Source: Ferruginibacter paludis
GTDB lineage: Bacteria; Bacteroidota; Bacteroidia; Chitinophagales; Chitinophagaceae
Assembly: GCF_030409685.1 (NCBI RefSeq)
Contig: NZ_JAUFQJ010000024.1
Coordinates: 186,001 to 250,000, forward strand
Length of the DNA: 64,000 nucleotides
Reading direction: 5' to 3'
A program made the position numbers and the translations under genes. This document shows, one piece after another, positions 61,043 to 64,000 of this stretch; position 1 is the stretch's first letter; the number at the start of each line of letters is the position of its first letter. The notes below the pieces were generated by a model. It saw nothing but the letters and a program-made list of their open reading frames with translations. It did no database searches and was not told the origin of the DNA.

Positions 61043-63451
61043 TCAGTCGTCTTCCTTTTCTTTCGGGTTTACTGTTAAAAAGGCGGCCCGTTTTGGCGCC
61101 GGCATTTTTGAATGTATTCCTTTAACTCCTTTCCAGATTACTTCACTGAATTCCATATCGGGTACCCTGTCTTCTTTGCTAAAATCAAAAGTAGCTGACT
61201 TTTTAGAGAGCTGATTCCACACCAGGTTTTTTTCTGTGATGTCCACCTGCGCAGGCAGTGTATTATAAGGCGTAAAATCCGGAACGGCTGTAAAGCTTCG
61301 CCAGAGCGGGGTTGCAGCTGCATCATACTGGCTCATGGGCGGAATGCCTAAAATTAATTCAATGGTACGCAGTACGCCACTTGTTGTATAGGGTGTGTGA
61401 TCTGCAAAGTTTCTTTTTACATAAGGGCCTGCAACATACACCGGGCTGCGGTGTGCATCTACGTGATCAGGACCATTCTGTGCATCATCTTCCAACACAA
61501 AAACCACACTCTCTTTCCATACCGGGCTTTTGCTCAGGTAATCTATAAACATGCCCACTGCCAGGTCATTGTCTGCCACATGCGCAAACGGTGTAGGCCT
61601 GCCTTTGCTCATACCTTCTGTATGATCGTTGATTAAACGGAAAGTATTTAATTGCGGCAATGCGTTAATAGCAACGAGTGAATCAAAATCACGTTTCCAC
61701 TGGCCTACTCTTGTTGTATCTCTCACATGCTGGTCCCAGCTGGTGTAGTAAGGACAAAAATGGTTTTCCAATACAGGAATATTGGCTTTATAATCATCAG
61801 CAAATTCGCCGTAAGTACGGTAACTGATGCCGGCTTTTTTACAGGCGCCCCAGATAAAATCGCCTTTATTGTTGGCAACTTTCCGCGTCCCTTCTGCATC
61901 ATATTCGCCACCGCGACCGCCATAACTTGTTACCCAGTTTTTTTCCAGGTAGTCCGTTGCGTACGCACCCAGGCTCCAGTTATGCCCGTCGGCACTTACC
62001 TCACCATCCACATAAAAATTATCCAGCAAAACAAAATCCTTTACCAGTTTGTGCTGGTTGGGCGTAACTTTTTCGCCAAACAATACCAGGCTGGTATCGC
62101 CGTTGCCTTCCTTTACATCTCCCAACACCTGGTCGTAAGTACGGTTTTCTTTTACGATATAGAAGACATGTTTTATCGGGGAAGGATCGCCAATTTTTTG
62201 CGGAATGGGATTACCTGATTCGCCCTGGCTGATTGTTTCCCGCTCTTTTGTGTACGGCGAATTTTTATACACCTGCTTTGCATACTCTCCCAGTTGTTCC
62301 GGTGTGGGAATATCAATAACACTCATGGTACCGATAAATAATCCGCCAATATATTGTTCTTTGATCGGCGTCGTTTTATCATCGCCCTGGAAAACCACTT
62401 TGTGTTTTTTAATTGGGTTGGGACCAGCGGGGTTGGCAAAAGAAGAAAATCCCTTTCCGTTGGTGACCCATATTTTATTACCAATTGCCTTTACACAAGT
62501 GGGATACCAACCCACGGGAATAAATCCTTTTGAGTGGCTGGAGCCCGGCGTGCTGATATCAAAAACAGCCAGGCAATTATTATCTGCATTAGCGATATAC
62601 AAGGTCTTTTCATCAGGACTCAAAGCCAGTGCGTTGGTAGTGCTTCCGGGAGGAGCATCGGCAAATAAAGAGGCTGACAGTGTTTCCAGAACAGTTGCCT
62701 TTTTCACATCTATCAAGCTTACTGAATTATCGTTGGCATTGGCAACAAATAAATATTTGCCACTGGCTGTAATGCAAAGATCATTGGGGTTATCGCCCAC
62801 TGCAACCTGCCCGCTGATTGTTTTTTTATCTGTATCAAACACCACTACTTTATCACATCCCCAGCAACTGATATAGAGTTGCTTTTTATCGGGCGATAGT
62901 AAACAGGTATAAGCTTCTGCCTCCAATTTTACCTGCTGTATCACTTTATTAGTAAGCAGGTTAATGAGGTACAAGGCATTGTCGTCTTTTGTAACAACGT
63001 ACAATACATGTTTGGCATCATCAATAGCCATACCCGCCGGGGAAATTTTATTGGGCCACTTTGCACCCAGCGAAATGCTGTCTTTTAATACCAGCTTATT
63101 TTTTACTACTGCATATTTTAATATCCAGTTATCATTACCACCGGCGGCATACAAATATTTTTCATCGGCTGTAAACTGCAGCCCCAGCCAGCTTTTAGCA
63201 ATCTCAATATTGTCAACTACTTTTTCAGCTGCAATATCAATCAGCTGCAGGCTTTGCGTGCTTTGCCCGTTGTTGGTAACTGCCATCCATTTTTTGCTTT
63301 TACTAACGGCCATATTCAGCGGCAAATCGCCCAGCGAAAAACTTTTACCTGCAGGAGATAATTGCCAGCCATTGGGAAGTGTTACTGTTTTTTGTGCGTT
63401 AACGGTGGTGGCCATCAGGAGGGCCAAAAAGGGAATGCAATATTTTTTCAT
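61043..63451 (-). CDS. YVTN beta-propeller and phosphoesterase fusion protein
   Basis: An 802-residue exported protein; ATG at 63451 begins a signal peptide ending TTVNAQ. Residues about 30-370 hold seven-bladed YncE/YVTN-type repeats (for example GDNPNDLCITASGKYLFVANAND). Residues about 420-760 are a phosphoesterase domain (PF04185 type) of the alkaline-phosphatase superfamily: HVFYIVKENRTYDQVLGD, VDGEVSADGHNWS and FVLEDDAQNGPDHVDAHRSP. The two-domain layout is common in Bacteroidota. The phosphate-ester substrate is not known. Confidence 0.88.
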   Translation of the reverse strand: MKKYCIPFLALLMATTVNAQKTVTLPNGWQLSPAGKSFSLGDLPLNMAVSKSKKWMAVTNNGQSTQSLQLIDIAAEKVVDNIEIAKSWLGLQFTADEKYLYAAGGNDNWILKYAVVKNKLVLKDSISLGAKWPNKISPAGMAIDDAKHVLYVVTKDDNALYLINLLTNKVIQQVKLEAEAYTCLLSPDKKQLYISCWGCDKVVVFDTDKKTISGQVAVGDNPNDLCITASGKYLFVANANDNSVSLIDVKKATVLETLSASLFADAPPGSTTNALALSPDEKTLYIANADNNCLAVFDISTPGSSHSKGFIPVGWYPTCVKAIGNKIWVTNGKGFSSFANPAGPNPIKKHKVVFQGDDKTTPIKEQYIGGLFIGTMSVIDIPTPEQLGEYAKQVYKNSPYTKERETISQGESGNPIPQKIGDPSPIKHVFYIVKENRTYDQVLGDVKEGNGDTSLVLFGEKVTPNQHKLVKDFVLLDNFYVDGEVSADGHNWSLGAYATDYLEKNWVTSYGGRGGEYDAEGTRKVANNKGDFIWGACKKAGISYRTYGEFADDYKANIPVLENHFCPYYTSWDQHVRDTTRVGQWKRDFDSLVAINALPQLNTFRLINDHTEGMSKGRPTPFAHVADNDLAVGMFIDYLSKSPVWKESVVFVLEDDAQNGPDHVDAHRSPVYVAGPYVKRNFADHTPYTTSGVLRTIELILGIPPMSQYDAAATPLWRSFTAVPDFTPYNTLPAQVDITEKNLVWNQLSKKSATFDFSKEDRVPDMEFSEVIWKGVKGIHSKMPAPKRAAFLTVNPKEKEDD

Positions 63452-63670
63452 ACAAACTGTTGAATAAGTAATAAAGATACAAAATACCATCCTGTTGAAA
63501 TGCCTGCTTTATTAAGTTACAAATAACAATTTTGCAGTGGCTAACGCATGCCAGGCCTGGCGTATTACAATTGATTCTGTGGAAGCAAACTCGCCTTCTA
63601 ACCGATTTTATCTTTCGTCAATCACCACCGGTAAAAGGAATGTTGTACTTTAAAGGCTTAAAACTAGATT

Positions 63671-64000
63671 ATGAGATCGTTACTTCTTATTATTTGCTGT
63701 ATTTCATTTTTTACTGCTCAGTCGCAAAAAATAACAGTGCTTAAGTGTGGCCAGGTGCTGGATGTACGCACGGGCGAGATGAGTAAAAATGTAATGATTG
63801 TTATAAAAGGCAACAGCATTGGAAGTATACTTCCGCCGGGCGCCCTTGCAAAAATAAAAGCTGATACGGTTATTGACTTAACAGCTTATACAGTGCTTCC
63901 CGGCCTGATAGACTGCCATACCCATGTATTGCTGCAGGGCGACATTACGGCTGAAGATTATGATGTGCAGATATTAAGAGAATCTATCCCCTACCGCACC
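63671..64000 (+). CDS. Exported amidohydrolase, 3' end cut by window
   Basis: A frame from ATG at 63671 stays open to the window edge (110 codons visible). It has a signal peptide (MRSLLLIICCISFFTAQSQ) and then the start of an amidohydrolase fold: KCGQVLDVRTGEMSKNVMIVI and TVLPGLIDCHTHVLLQGD, with the metal-binding HxH. Members act on dipeptides, cyclic amides or related bonds in the periplasm. The substrate cannot be judged from this part. Confidence 0.85.
   Translation, partial: MRSLLLIICCISFFTAQSQKITVLKCGQVLDVRTGEMSKNVMIVIKGNSIGSILPPGALAKIKADTVIDLTAYTVLPGLIDCHTHVLLQGDITAEDYDVQILRESIPYRT

Overview
The window looks like chromosome of a Bacteroidota bacterium, most likely a Chitinophagales/Chitinophagaceae relative. 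The signs are a SusC/SusD pair, promoters of the Bacteroidota type (TTTG, about 19-20 bases, TAnnTTTG), few Shine-Dalgarno sequences, a PcrB-type GGGP synthase, an RprY-like response regulator, CarboxypepD_reg-like domains and AT-rich intergenic DNA. I saw no tRNA, rRNA, CRISPR array, insertion sequence or phage gene.

Layout. 1-3.4 kb: the 3' part of a large propeller/beta-barrel outer-membrane protein. 3.4-8 kb: a minus-strand run of membrane proteins (DUF1361, DgkA-type kinase, DUF4173, small proteins) with a winged-helix regulator. 8-27 kb: mostly housekeeping genes (class III aminotransferase, gamma-carbonic anhydrase, RsgA, an active/inactive M16 peptidase pair, RprY-like regulator, RuvB, a MarR cluster with two identical operators, DUF937-OmpA fusion, LytS/LytTR pair, GGGP synthase, ArfB, an MbnP/MbnH-like pair). 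27-30 kb: a flippase and a metallophosphoesterase.

30-56 kb is the most interesting part: a sulfur and chromate region. Three transcription units share one control cassette: a Bacteroidota promoter, a 19-bp palindrome (GTCTAYYAA-N-WTRRTAGAC) starting on the last base of the -7 box, then a short ORF rich in cysteine codons. The units are metY-metX, a CarboxypepD_reg/TlpA/DUF4395 operon, and a long sulfatase operon (susC, susD, sulfatase, a 40-codon ORF, a sterol-desaturase-family protein, a solute-binding protein and a formylglycine-generating enzyme). The leader peptides have 27, 36 and 30 residues and contain CC plus a terminal C, a terminal CCC, and a terminal CCCCC. This looks like double control of sulfur acquisition: a repressor at the promoter and cysteine-codon attenuation in the leader. 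Neither leader ORFs nor palindrome can be explained by the protein-coding annotation.

Between the second and third cassettes, on the plus strand, lies an apparent chromate-defence operon: a ChrB-domain/AraC-HTH fusion regulator, TolC-like, RND permease and membrane-fusion proteins, ChrA, an exported Fe/Mn superoxide dismutase and a homocysteine S-methyltransferase. Chromate is a sulfate analogue, so this fits its sulfur neighbours.

56-64 kb: an old yellow enzyme, methionine aminopeptidase, a GH63-like glycosidase, a YVTN-propeller/phosphoesterase and the start of an amidohydrolase cut by the window end.
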